Assembly (NCBI RefSeq): GCF_024055725.1 | Contig: NZ_JAMXMX010000032.1 | Span: forward strand, 1 to 64,000 | DNA length: 64,000 nt | Reading direction: 5' to 3' | Origin: Actinoallomurus spadix | GTDB lineage: Bacteria > Actinomycetota > Actinomycetes > Streptosporangiales > Streptosporangiaceae | Part shown: positions 37,927-46,261 of the stretch, one piece after another | Layout: each line of letters starts with the position of its first letter | Position numbering within the stretch: position 1 is the stretch's first letter | Notes under the pieces: model-generated | What the model saw: the letters and a program-made list of their open reading frames with translations, nothing else | Databases searched by the model: none | Told to the model about the DNA's origin: nothing | Position numbers and translations under genes: made by a program

Positions 37927-39756
37927 ATGTCCCGTCGCCGACGGCTCGCCGCGCTCAGCACGGCGTCATTGGTGGCGATCGCGGGCCTGGGTGCGGGAAC
38001 CGCCCAGGCCGCGTCCTCGCCCGGCAAGGACCAGAGCGTCCTGCGGATCCTCCACAAGATGACCCTTGAGGAGAAGGTCGCCCAGCTGTTCGTCCTGCAG
38101 GTGTACGGCACCAGCGCCGACACCACCGACCCGGCCGCCGTCGCGGCGAACCGGAAGCTGTACGGCGTCGACAACGCCGCGCAGCTCATCGACAAGTACC
38201 ACCCCGGCGGGATCATCTATTACTCCGTGGATCCGCCCAACCTCGCGAACCCGCAGCAGATCGCGCACCTGTCCAACGGCATTCAGCAGGCCGCGATGCG
38301 CCAGCGGGTGCCGATCCCGATGACGATCGTCACGGACCAGGAGCAGGGCAGCGTGGTGACGCGGGTCCCGGCGCCGTTCACTCAGTTCCCCGGCAGCCAG
38401 GCCCTCGGGGCCGGGCGCCGGCCCCGCGACGCGTACGCCACCTCGAAGATCACCGGGCAGGAGCTGCGGGCGATCGGCATCAACACCGACTACGCCCCCG
38501 ACGCCGACGTCAACACCAACCCGGCCAACCCCGTGATCGGCGTGCGGTCCTTCGGCTCGGATCCGCAGCTCGTGTCGAAGTTCGTGGCGGCCGAGGTCGA
38601 CGGCTACCAGGCCGCGGGCGTCATCCCGACGGCCAAGCACTTCCCCGGCCACGGCGACGCCGCCACCGACAGCCACACCGGCGTCCCCGTCATCAAGCAC
38701 ACGCGGGCGCAGTGGGAGAAGCTCGACTTGCCGCCCTTCAAGGCCGCCATCGCGCACGGCGTCGACTCGATCATGACGGCGCACATCGTCGTCCCGGCAC
38801 TGGACCCGTCCGGCGACCCGGCGACGCTGTCCAAGCCCATCCTCACCGGCATCCTGCGCGACCAGCTGCACTTCAAGGGCGTCATCGCCACCGACGCGCT
38901 GGGCATGCAGGGCGTCCGCGAGAAGTACGGCGACGACCGCGTGCCGGTGCTGGCCATCAAGGCCGGCGCGGACGAGCTGGAGAAGCCGCCGACGGACGCC
39001 AAGGGCAACGGCCTGTTCGACCTGCAGCTCACTTCGGTGATCAACGCCGTCAAGGGCGGTGAGCTGACCGAGTCCCGGATCGACGAGTCGGTCTACCGGA
39101 TCCTCGAGATGAAGAAGAAGCACGGCCTGTTCGCGAACCCGTACGTCGACGAGGGCCAGGTCGCCCAGAAGGTCGGCACGCCGGCGCACCTCGCCACTGA
39201 GCAGCGGGTCACCGACCGCACCATCACGCTGGTCAAGAACGGCGTGCTGCCGCTGAAGAAGGACGGCCGCAAGGTCCTCGTGACCGGCTACGGCGCGGCG
39301 ACGACCCAGACGCTCGCCGCCGACATCGGCAAGCGGGGCCCGGCCACCACCGTCTACCAGACCGGTACGAGCCCGTCGCAGGCGGCGATCGACCAGGCCG
39401 TCGCCAAGGCCGAGGACAACGACCTCGTCGTCGTCACCACCAACCGCGCCTGGGACGTCTCGCCGGAGTCGGGCCACAACGGCCCGGGCCAGGCGAACCT
39501 CGTCAAGGCGCTCGTGGCCACCGGCAAGCCGGTGATCGTGGCGGCGGTGCGCGACGCGTACGACATCGCCTACTTCCCCGAGGCGCAGACCTACCTGGCC
39601 ACCTACGGCTACACGCCGGCGACGCTCGAGTCGCTGACCAAGGTGCTGTTCGGCGAGATCAGCCCGAAGGGGAGGCTGCCCGTCATGGTCCCCGTCGCGG
39701 GCGACCCGAACACGACCCTCTACCCCTTCGGGACCGGGCTGACCTTCCGTAAGTAG
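37927..39756 (+). CDS. Secreted two-domain GH3 beta-N-acetylglucosaminidase
   Basis: 609 aa. The signal peptide (residues 1-32, ending TAQA) has no lipobox, so this paralogue is secreted. Domain 1 is a GH3 barrel with KHFPGHGDAATDSHTGVP and nucleophile region VIATDALGMQG. Domain 2 (about 420-609) is the GH3 C-terminal alpha/beta domain (VLVTGYGAATTQTLAAD, then GEISPKGRLPVMVP). The preceding gene is a shorter paralogue with almost the same active-site loops, 119 bp upstream. The ATG at 37927 has AAAAGGAG at good spacing. Together they look like an outside-cell muropeptide or chitin trimming pair. Confidence 0.9.
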   Translation: MSRRRRLAALSTASLVAIAGLGAGTAQAASSPGKDQSVLRILHKMTLEEKVAQLFVLQVYGTSADTTDPAAVAANRKLYGVDNAAQLIDKYHPGGIIYYSVDPPNLANPQQIAHLSNGIQQAAMRQRVPIPMTIVTDQEQGSVVTRVPAPFTQFPGSQALGAGRRPRDAYATSKITGQELRAIGINTDYAPDADVNTNPANPVIGVRSFGSDPQLVSKFVAAEVDGYQAAGVIPTAKHFPGHGDAATDSHTGVPVIKHTRAQWEKLDLPPFKAAIAHGVDSIMTAHIVVPALDPSGDPATLSKPILTGILRDQLHFKGVIATDALGMQGVREKYGDDRVPVLAIKAGADELEKPPTDAKGNGLFDLQLTSVINAVKGGELTESRIDESVYRILEMKKKHGLFANPYVDEGQVAQKVGTPAHLATEQRVTDRTITLVKNGVLPLKKDGRKVLVTGYGAATTQTLAADIGKRGPATTVYQTGTSPSQAAIDQAVAKAEDNDLVVVTTNRAWDVSPESGHNGPGQANLVKALVATGKPVIVAAVRDAYDIAYFPEAQTYLATYGYTPATLESLTKVLFGEISPKGRLPVMVPVAGDPNTTLYPFGTGLTFRK

Positions 39757-39777
39757 TGCGGCCCGGCCGGCGTGCCC

Positions 39778-39805
39778 GCCTCATCGATGTCCGGATCGAT
39801 GAGGC
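39778..39805 (+). terminator. Hairpin terminator after the second GH3 gene
   Basis: GCCTCATCGAT (39778-39788) pairs perfectly with ATCGATGAGGC (39795-39805) around a 6-nt loop, 22 bp after the stop codon. Confidence 0.65.
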
Positions 39806-39833
39806 GGCACCCGGACCGAAGGTCCCCCGGTGA

Positions 39834-39878
39834 GGGGCGTGGGACGGCGAGACCCCGCCGGTCGCCGTCCCACGCCCC
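39834..39878. terminator. Second, 17-bp-stem hairpin before the convergent kinase gene
   Basis: GGGGCGTGGGACGGCGA (39834-39850) pairs without mismatch to TCGCCGTCCCACGCCCC (39862-39878), loop 11 nt. Two successive strong hairpins separate the GH3 unit (+) from the convergent kinase (-), so little read-through is expected either way. Confidence 0.7.
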
Positions 39879-39963
39879 AAGGGAATCCTCACCCGAACCG
39901 GTCCACCGCGTAAAGGCGCTCACTCCGGCGGGCGAGGGCGATCTCTCACGCGCCTGGAAACGA

Positions 39964-41004
39964 TCACTCGTCCGTCGTCCGGGACCTCGCCCGGCGGAGG
40001 GCCAGGCGGGTGGCGCCGAGGGTGCCGTCGGCGGCCACGGACGCCTCGACGCCGAACCGCTCGCACAGCCCGGAGCGTACGGCCTCGGCGACGGGCCCCT
40101 TCTCCAACAGCGAGCCCGCCACGACGACGCCCGGTCCGGACTCCCCGTCGCGGCCGGCGCCGATGATCTCCTCCAGGGCCGGGCGCACGGCGTCGACGTC
40201 GGCGAGCAGCCACTCCGCGGCCTCCGCGACGATCCGCCGCGCCACCGCGTCGCCCGCGGCCGCCGCGGCCGTCACCAGCGGCGCGGCGCGGCCGAGCCCG
40301 GCGGGCGGCCCGTCGTACACCTCCCGCAACACCGCCTGGGGCAGCGCGGCGCCGGAGGACATCGCGGCGGCGCCGGTCTCGCCGGTCCCGACGGTCAGGG
40401 CCTTCAGATCGACGTCGGCGAGGAGCGGGCCCGCGGCCTCGCCGAGCAGCAGCCGCGGCACGCTCTCGGCCAGCGTGGTGGGCCGGCCGCGCCCGTCGTA
40501 GGCACGCAGCGCCGCGCGGACCGCCTCGGTGCCGATCCAGACCCCGGAACCCTCGTCACCGGCCAGCCAGCCGTAGCCGTCGGCGCGGCGCACGACCTCG
40601 CCGTCGTCGACCACGGCCGCGCCCGCTCCCGTGCCGGCGAAGACGACGAGCCCGGCGGGCGCGGGACTCCCCGCGGCGAAGGCGACCGCGATGTCGGTGA
40701 CCACTTCCGGCTCGCCCAGGAGGCCCAGCGCCCGCCACGCGGCGTTCGCGGCGGCGACCGCCTTCGGCCGTCCGGCCGCTCCGGCGCCGGCGATCCCGAA
40801 AACGCCGCCTACGACCTGTAGCCGGTCCAGGCCGCCCAGAGCATCGCCGACGGCGCTGGTCAGGGCGCCCGCCGGGTCGGCGCTGGAGTTAGGATTGGCA
40901 CCAGGTCCACGGCCGCGACCAGCGACGACGCCATCGAGCGTGACGAGTGCGGCACGAGTGTTGGTGCCGCCGGCGTCCACTCCCACGACATACGGGCCAC
41001 TCAC
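39964..41004 (-). CDS. BadF/BcrA-type amino-sugar kinase (GlcNAc/MurNAc kinase candidate)
   Basis: 346 aa from a GTG. The ASKHA phosphate-1 motif is VVGVDAGGTNTRAALVT, adenosine/phosphate motifs include VVFAGTGAGAAV and GWLAGDEGSGVWIG, and VVVAGSLL lies near the C-terminus. In the BadF/BcrA family the MurK kinase of Clostridium acetobutylicum acts on both N-acetylmuramate and N-acetylglucosamine. Position beside an RpiR regulator, murQ and an ABC importer makes the same substrates likely. The start is uncertain: no ribosome binding site is seen, and an ATG ten codons earlier (41034) is in frame. Confidence 0.83.
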   Translation of the reverse strand: MSGPYVVGVDAGGTNTRAALVTLDGVVAGRGRGPGANPNSSADPAGALTSAVGDALGGLDRLQVVGGVFGIAGAGAAGRPKAVAAANAAWRALGLLGEPEVVTDIAVAFAAGSPAPAGLVVFAGTGAGAAVVDDGEVVRRADGYGWLAGDEGSGVWIGTEAVRAALRAYDGRGRPTTLAESVPRLLLGEAAGPLLADVDLKALTVGTGETGAAAMSSGAALPQAVLREVYDGPPAGLGRAAPLVTAAAAAGDAVARRIVAEAAEWLLADVDAVRPALEEIIGAGRDGESGPGVVVAGSLLEKGPVAEAVRSGLCERFGVEASVAADGTLGATRLALRRARSRTTDE

Positions 41005-41040
41005 ATTGGAACACACACTGTGACCGTAGAACATCGCATA

Positions 41041-41073
41041 TTGACAGGGAATCGTTTTCGTCGGAAAATTTCC
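41041..41073 (+). promoter_or_regulatory. Leaderless promoter and operator of the rpiR-murQ-ABC unit
   Basis: A perfect -35 TTGACA (41041-41046), a 17-bp spacer and a -10-like GAAAAT (41064-41069) would start RNA at about the ATG at 41077, so the message is leaderless. The palindrome GGAAAATTTCC (41063-41073) covers the -10. RpiR-type regulators typically bind GAAA/TTTC dyads, so this is a good autoregulatory operator candidate. Confidence 0.55.
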
Positions 41074-41076
41074 TGC

Positions 41077-42006
41077 ATGAGCAAGGTCGGGCCCGACGCC
41101 GGGTCCGCGGCCGACGGTGCCGGAGCGTCGCTCAGCACGGTCGTTCGCGTCCGTTCCCTGTTGCCCTCGCTGCCCCCCGCGGAGGCGCGCGTCGCCCAGC
41201 GCGTCATCGACGACCCGGAGGCGGTGGCCAACTCCACCATCACCGAGCTCGCGCAGGCGTGCGGCACCTCCGAGACGACGGTCATCCGGTTCTGCCGGGC
41301 GATCGGCTTCGCCGGCTACCCGGAGCTGCGGCTGACCCTGGCCACGGAGGCCGGGCGCGCCCAGGGGGTGACCGGCGGGCGCGTCGTCGGCAGCGACATC
41401 AGCACCGACGACACGCTCCAGCAGGTCGTGGAGAAGATCTCCTTCGCCGACGCGCGGGCGGTCGAGGAGACCGCCAACCAGCTCGACATCGAGGCCCTCG
41501 AGCGGGTCGTCGCGGCGATCGTCGACGCGCGCCGGGTCGACATCTACGGCGTGGGCGCCAGCGCGTTCGTGGCCCTGGACTTCCAGCAGAAGCTGCACCG
41601 CATCGGGCGCATCTCCTACGGCTGGTCCGACGCGCACATCATGCTCACCAGCGCGGCCATCCTGGAGCCCGGAGACGTCGCGGTCGCCATCTCCCACACC
41701 GGCACGACGGTCGACACGATCGACGCGCTGAACGTCGCGAAGCGGCGCGGCGCGACCACCGTCGCGCTGACCAACTTTCCGCGCTCGCCGATCGCCGAGG
41801 TCGCCGACTACGTGCTGACCACGGCGGCGCGCGAGACCACCTTCCGTTCGGGCGCGACGGCGAGCCGCCTGGCCCAGCTGACCGTCGTCGACTGCGTCTT
41901 CGTCGGCGTCGCCCAGCGCACGTACGAACCGACCCGCCAGGCCCTGGAGGCGACCCGCGAAGCGGTCCGGGTCCGCCGCGTCGGTCCGGATCGGAGACGC
42001 AGGTGA
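41077..42006 (+). CDS. MurR/RpiR-family regulator
   Basis: 309 aa. The N-terminal HTH_6 domain reads LPPAEARVAQRVIDDPEAV to TSETTVIRFCRAIGFAGYPE (residues 25-85). The C-terminal SIS domain (RRVDIYGVGASAFVALDF, ISHTGTTVDTIDAL) binds phosphorylated sugars. In E. coli MurR senses MurNAc-6-phosphate. Overlap with murQ (GTGA) makes that effector likely here too. It heads the operon murQ-ABC transporter and is divergent from the sugar kinase. Confidence 0.9.
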   Translation: MSKVGPDAGSAADGAGASLSTVVRVRSLLPSLPPAEARVAQRVIDDPEAVANSTITELAQACGTSETTVIRFCRAIGFAGYPELRLTLATEAGRAQGVTGGRVVGSDISTDDTLQQVVEKISFADARAVEETANQLDIEALERVVAAIVDARRVDIYGVGASAFVALDFQQKLHRIGRISYGWSDAHIMLTSAAILEPGDVAVAISHTGTTVDTIDALNVAKRRGATTVALTNFPRSPIAEVADYVLTTAARETTFRSGATASRLAQLTVVDCVFVGVAQRTYEPTRQALEATREAVRVRRVGPDRRRR

Positions 42007-42929
42007 CCGATCGCCTCTCCGTCGGGGTGCTGCGGGGGGTCCCCACCGAGGGCCGCAATCCGCGCACCATCGACATCGACCTGCTGCCCACTCTCGACGT
42101 GCTGCGCCTGATCAACGCCGAGGACGAGCAGGTGCCCGGCGCGGTGGCGCGGGTGCTGCCGCAAATCGCCGAGGCCGTCGACTTCGCCGTCGACGCGCTG
42201 CGCGGCGGCGGGCGCGTGCACTACTTCGGCGCCGGCACCTCCGGGCGGCTCGCGGTGCTGGACGCCGCCGAGCTCCCGCCGACGTTCGGCGTCAGCCCGG
42301 ACCTGTTCGTCGCCCACCACGCGGGCGGGCTCGGCGCGCTGTCGCAGGCGATCGAGGACGTCGAGGACGACGAGGACCTCGGCGGCCGCGACGCCGCGGA
42401 CGTGCGCCCCGGCGAGCTCGCCGTCGGGATCACCGCGAGCGGCCGCACGCCGTACGTCGTGGGCGCGCTGCGCGCCGCGGCCCGGCAGGGCGCCCGCACC
42501 GCGCTGATCAGCTCGAACCCGCGCGCGTCGTTCGGCGCGGAGGTCGACGTCAACATCGCCGTGGAGACCGGGCCGGAGGCCGTCACCGGCTCGACCCGGA
42601 TGAAGGCGGGCACCGCGACCAAGCTGGTGCTGAACGCCATGTCCACCGCGGCGATGGTGCGGCTCGGCCGCACCTACTCCAACCTCATGGTCAGCGTCAA
42701 CGCGCTCAACTCGAAGCTGCGCGGCCGCGTGATCAAGATTCTGGTCGAGGCGACCGGTCTGGACGCCGAGACGTGCGCGGCGGCGCTGGCGGAGGCCGGC
42801 GGCGACACGCGCATCGCGTTGCTGTCCCTGTTGTGCGAGGTGCCGTCCGACCGCGCCGCCGTGGCGCTGGAGGAGACCGGCGGCTCGGTACGGGACGCGA
42901 TGCGCAGGATCCGGCGTGAGGACCAGTAG
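42003..42929 (+). CDS. murQ: N-acetylmuramic acid 6-phosphate etherase
   Basis: 308 aa with a GTG overlapping the rpiR stop. The enzyme cleaves the lactyl ether of MurNAc-6-P, giving GlcNAc-6-P and D-lactate, in peptidoglycan recycling. Diagnostic stretches are HYFGAGTSGRLAVLDAAELP, GGLGALSQAIEDVEDD, VGITASGRTPYVVGAL, and GSTRMKAGTATKLVLNAMST. The fold is SIS plus a C-terminal helical region. MurQ normally works with a MurNAc PTS; here an ABC importer and a kinase are next to it instead. Confidence 0.96.
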   Translation: MTDRLSVGVLRGVPTEGRNPRTIDIDLLPTLDVLRLINAEDEQVPGAVARVLPQIAEAVDFAVDALRGGGRVHYFGAGTSGRLAVLDAAELPPTFGVSPDLFVAHHAGGLGALSQAIEDVEDDEDLGGRDAADVRPGELAVGITASGRTPYVVGALRAAARQGARTALISSNPRASFGAEVDVNIAVETGPEAVTGSTRMKAGTATKLVLNAMSTAAMVRLGRTYSNLMVSVNALNSKLRGRVIKILVEATGLDAETCAAALAEAGGDTRIALLSLLCEVPSDRAAVALEETGGSVRDAMRRIRREDQ

Positions 42930-42969
42930 TAAGACGTCGGGGGCAGCAGAGAAAGGGGTCAACCTCCTC

Positions 42970-44235
42970 ATGCGTAAATTCTGCGCGCTCGTCGCGGCGC
43001 TGGGCGCAACCCTCGCCCTTCCGGCGTGCGCACCGAGTACGAACAGCGGCGGCGGCAAGGTCCACCTCACCGTCATGACCTGGCGGCCGGAGGACACCGC
43101 GGGCTACGAGAAGATCTTCGACGCGTACGAGAAGAACCACCCGAAGGTCACCGTCGACTACAAGCCGATCAAGAGCACCGACTACCTGACGGTGCTGCCG
43201 AACGAGCTGAAGAAGTCGACGGGCGGGCCGGACGTCGTCCAGCTCAAGCCGTACGGCCCGCTGCAGTCCTACATCAAGGCGGGCAACCTCGTGCCGCTCG
43301 ACGGCCAGGTGAACGTCAGCGGCTGGCAGGACAAGGTGCTGCAGGCGGCCAAGGGCAAGGACGACGGGAAGCTGTACGGCGTCCCGTACGCCCTGCAGAC
43401 CCTCGGGATCCTCTACAACAAGAAGATCTTCACGGACCAGAAGATCGAGCCGCCGAAGACGTGGGCCGACTTCACCGCCGCCTGCGAGAAGCTCAAGAAG
43501 GCCGGGATCACCCCGATGGCCACCAGCGGCCTGCAGCCGTGGGTGCTGGCGATCGACCACCAGATCTTCGGCGCGACGCGGTTCGGCGGCAACGACTTCG
43601 AGCAGGCCGTCCTCACCGGCAAGAAGGATTTCACCGACCCGGACTACACGGCCTCGCTGCAGACCGTCACCGACCTGAAACAGTACTTCCCGGACCAGGT
43701 CGCCGCCGTCGACTACCCCGACGCGCAGACGCTGTTCACCAGCGGCAAGGCCGCGATGTACCCGGGCGGCTCGTACGAGATCGGGCCGTTCACCAAGACG
43801 TCACCGGACCTGCAGATCGGCTGGTTCGACGCCCCGCCCGCCCCGGGCGCCAAGGTGAACCAGCCGCTGACCTCCGGCTACGTCGACGGATCGTTCGGCA
43901 TCAACGCGCACTCCGAGCACAAGACCGAGGCGACCGAGCTGGTCAAGTGGATGGCGACGCCCGAGTTCGGGCAGCTGTACGCGAGCACGCTCAAGCAGAT
44001 CTCGACCGTGCCCGGCACGACCCCCGGCGACCCGCTGCTCACCCAGGCGTACCAGGGCTACCAGCAGCACGGCGCGACCTACATGATGGTCGTCGACTTC
44101 GGCTACGGGAACCCGCTCGGCCGTGACCAGGAGGGGCAGGCCCTGCAGAAGATGCTGGGCGGCACCTCGGCCGCGGACGCGGGCAAGCTCGTCCAGAAGG
44201 GCATTTCGGCGTGGTTCAAGCCCAGCGGAGGCTGA
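42970..44235 (+). CDS. ABC transporter sugar-binding lipoprotein
   Basis: 421 aa. The lipoprotein signal MRKFCALVAALGATLALPAC puts the lipidated Cys near residue 20. The rest is a family 1 solute-binding protein: VHLTVMTWRPEDTAGYEKI, GGPDVVQLKPYGPL, YGVPYALQTLGILYNKKIF, AMYPGGSYEIGPF. It delivers an oligosaccharide or sugar to the two permeases that follow. The operon (rpiR-murQ) suggests GlcNAc, MurNAc or muropeptide sugars. No ATPase gene is in the cluster, so a shared MsiK-type ATPase elsewhere must energise it. Confidence 0.92.
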   Translation: MRKFCALVAALGATLALPACAPSTNSGGGKVHLTVMTWRPEDTAGYEKIFDAYEKNHPKVTVDYKPIKSTDYLTVLPNELKKSTGGPDVVQLKPYGPLQSYIKAGNLVPLDGQVNVSGWQDKVLQAAKGKDDGKLYGVPYALQTLGILYNKKIFTDQKIEPPKTWADFTAACEKLKKAGITPMATSGLQPWVLAIDHQIFGATRFGGNDFEQAVLTGKKDFTDPDYTASLQTVTDLKQYFPDQVAAVDYPDAQTLFTSGKAAMYPGGSYEIGPFTKTSPDLQIGWFDAPPAPGAKVNQPLTSGYVDGSFGINAHSEHKTEATELVKWMATPEFGQLYASTLKQISTVPGTTPGDPLLTQAYQGYQQHGATYMMVVDFGYGNPLGRDQEGQALQKMLGGTSAADAGKLVQKGISAWFKPSGG

Positions 44236-45161
44236 GGCGTCCGGTCGGCACCGGCGGCGGGCGACCCCGCCGCCGGGTCCTGCTGACCTTCCTGCTGCCC
44301 GCTCTGGCGCTGTACACGGTGTTCATCATCTATCCGCTGGTGTCCGCCGCGGAGTACAGCCTGTACTCCTGGTCGGGGAACAGGCAGGACGGCTTCACCG
44401 GCCTGTCCGACTTCCACCAGCTGTTCACCAAGTACCCGCTGAGCGAGCAGGTGTGGCGCGCCCTCGGCCACAACTGCCTGTTCTTCATCGGCACGATGCT
44501 GATCCAGACCACCCTCGGCCTGGCGTTCGCCGTGCTGCTGCACAAGTCCCGGCGCGGCAAGCGGTTCCTGCAGACCGCGTACACGCTGCCGCACCTGGTC
44601 AGCCCCATCGTGGTCGGCTACCTCTGGTCGATCATGCTCAACCCGCAGTTCGGCGCGATCAACGCCGCGCTGCGCGACGTCGGCCTCGGCGCGCTGGCGC
44701 AGCCCTGGCGCGGTGACCCGCACCTGGCGCTGCCCGTCGCGATCGTCGTCAACGCCTGGCAGTGGGTCGGCTTCCCGATGCTGCTGTTCGGCGCCGCGCT
44801 CGCGGGCATCCCCGACGAGTACGAGCAGGCCGCCCGCGTCGACGGCGCGTCGTCGTGGCAGGTGTTCCGGCGGGTCACGCTGCCGCTGCTCACGCCGGTG
44901 CTGGGCATCGTCACCGTGCTGACCTTCATCGGGACGTTCAACGTGCTCGACCTGGTCTTCGCGCTGCAGGGCTCGCAGGGCAATCCCGGGTTCGCCACCG
45001 ACACGCTCGGGCTGCTGTTCTACCGGACGGCCTTCCAGAACCCCGACCCGAACGCCATCGGCCAGTCCTGCGCGCTCGCCGTCTGCATGTTCGTGCTGAT
45101 CTTCGGGGTGTCGCTGGCGGCCAACAAGATCTTCCGCCGGATGGAGGACCGCCTCACATGA
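44211..45161 (+). CDS. ABC sugar permease, MalF-type
   Basis: 316 aa. The GTG start overlaps the binding-protein gene by 25 bp; no later ATG/GTG precedes the first helix. Six membrane segments are visible, starting LLTFLLPALALYTVFIIYPL. The EAA cytoplasmic loop that docks the ATPase reads EYEQAARVDGASSWQVFRRVTLP. It pairs with the next gene, which overlaps by ATGA. Confidence 0.93.
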   Translation: MVQAQRRLRRPVGTGGGRPRRRVLLTFLLPALALYTVFIIYPLVSAAEYSLYSWSGNRQDGFTGLSDFHQLFTKYPLSEQVWRALGHNCLFFIGTMLIQTTLGLAFAVLLHKSRRGKRFLQTAYTLPHLVSPIVVGYLWSIMLNPQFGAINAALRDVGLGALAQPWRGDPHLALPVAIVVNAWQWVGFPMLLFGAALAGIPDEYEQAARVDGASSWQVFRRVTLPLLTPVLGIVTVLTFIGTFNVLDLVFALQGSQGNPGFATDTLGLLFYRTAFQNPDPNAIGQSCALAVCMFVLIFGVSLAANKIFRRMEDRLT

Positions 45162-46048
45162 CCACCCTCACGGTCGGCGAGCGGTCCACCGTCACCGCAC
45201 GCCCGCGATCTCCCCGGCGGCGGATCCGGGCCGGCGGAGCGGCATCGGCCATCCTGCTCTGGGTGTACGCCCTGGCGGCCCTGGCCCCGCTCGTCATCAT
45301 GGCGTTCAACTCGCTGCGCACCGAGCAGGACCTGGCGAACCAGCCACTCGGCCTGCCCCTGCACCCGGCGTTCGGGAACTACTCCCGCGCCTGGTCGGAA
45401 GGCAACTTCAGCACCTACTTCATGAACTCCGTCCTGATCACGGTCACCTCGGTGGTGCTCGGCACCGGCGTCTCGGTGCTCGCCGCCTACCCGCTGGGCC
45501 GGTACCGCTTCCGCGGCCGGGGCGTGCTGTCGTCCTACTTCCTGGCCGGCCTCATGCTGCCGATCCGGCTGGGCGCCGTGCCGGTGTTCTACCTCGTCAA
45601 CTCGCTCACGCAGTCGATGCCGGGGGTCGACGCGCGCTTCTGGCTGATCTGCGTGTACGCGGGGAGCGGCGTGCCGTTCTCGGTCTTCGTCCTGACGGCG
45701 TTCTTCCGGCAGCTGCCGATGGAGCTGGAGGAGGCGGCCCGCATCGACGGCGCCGGCGAGCTGCGGATCTTCGCCCGGATCATGGTCCCCATGGTCCGCC
45801 CGGCGCTGACCACCGTGGCGTTGTTCCAGTTCATTCCCCTCTGGAACGACTTCTTCTTCCCGCTGGTGCTGTTGAGGGACGATCAGTGGACCCTGCCGAC
45901 CGGTCTGACCCGCTTCTTCGGCGAGTTCGAGGCCGCCCACGCGACGCTGTCCGCCGGCCTGGTGATCACGACGATCCCGCTCGTCGTCCTCTTCCTCGTC
46001 GCCACCAAACAGATCGTCGCCGGCTTGACGGCCGGAATTTCCAAATAG
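45158..46048 (+). CDS. ABC sugar permease, MalG-type
   Basis: 296 aa with six membrane helices. The EAA loop is ELEEAARIDGAGELRIFARI followed by MVPMVRPAL. The N-terminal Arg-rich tail (RPRSPRRRIRAGG) is cytoplasmic. It completes the importer with the upstream permease and lipoprotein. A hairpin with a following T-rich stretch about 95 bp downstream ends the operon. Confidence 0.94.
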   Translation: MTTLTVGERSTVTARPRSPRRRIRAGGAASAILLWVYALAALAPLVIMAFNSLRTEQDLANQPLGLPLHPAFGNYSRAWSEGNFSTYFMNSVLITVTSVVLGTGVSVLAAYPLGRYRFRGRGVLSSYFLAGLMLPIRLGAVPVFYLVNSLTQSMPGVDARFWLICVYAGSGVPFSVFVLTAFFRQLPMELEEAARIDGAGELRIFARIMVPMVRPALTTVALFQFIPLWNDFFFPLVLLRDDQWTLPTGLTRFFGEFEAAHATLSAGLVITTIPLVVLFLVATKQIVAGLTAGISK

Positions 46049-46143
46049 CCGCCATTTATCCGCGCCGCATCATTACCCTCGCCTGATCAGAGCGAGCATG
46101 GTACTCTAATTCCGGTGCCTAGGAGAAAGCCGAACATCGCATC

Positions 46144-46173
46144 CTGAGGTCGTCCCCATTGGGGCGGCCTCAG
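46144..46173 (+). terminator. Terminator of the rpiR-murQ-ABC operon
   Basis: CTGAGG...CCCC (46144-46157) pairs with GGGG...CCTCAG (46161-46173), with two G-U pairs. It is followed by the T-rich tract TGTATTTTCTG, an unusual canonical rho-independent form in this GC-rich genome. Confidence 0.7.
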
Positions 46174-46188
46174 TGTATTTTCTGGGTC

Positions 46189-46261
46189 ATGTTTTTTCTG
46201 TTATCTCGACGAGTCGGGTGGTTGTGAGCCGCCCGATCAGTCTTCGAACGCTACACCGGCG
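46189..46261 (+). other. Frameshifted 5' end of the DUF3800 gene
   Basis: The conserved DUF3800 start (FFCYLDESGG) is encoded here, but no start codon lies in that frame before an upstream TGA. The ATG at 46189 enters a run of six T (46192-46197) and then reads out of frame to a stop. Removing one T would give MFFCYLDESGG fused to the downstream frame. Confidence 0.7.
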
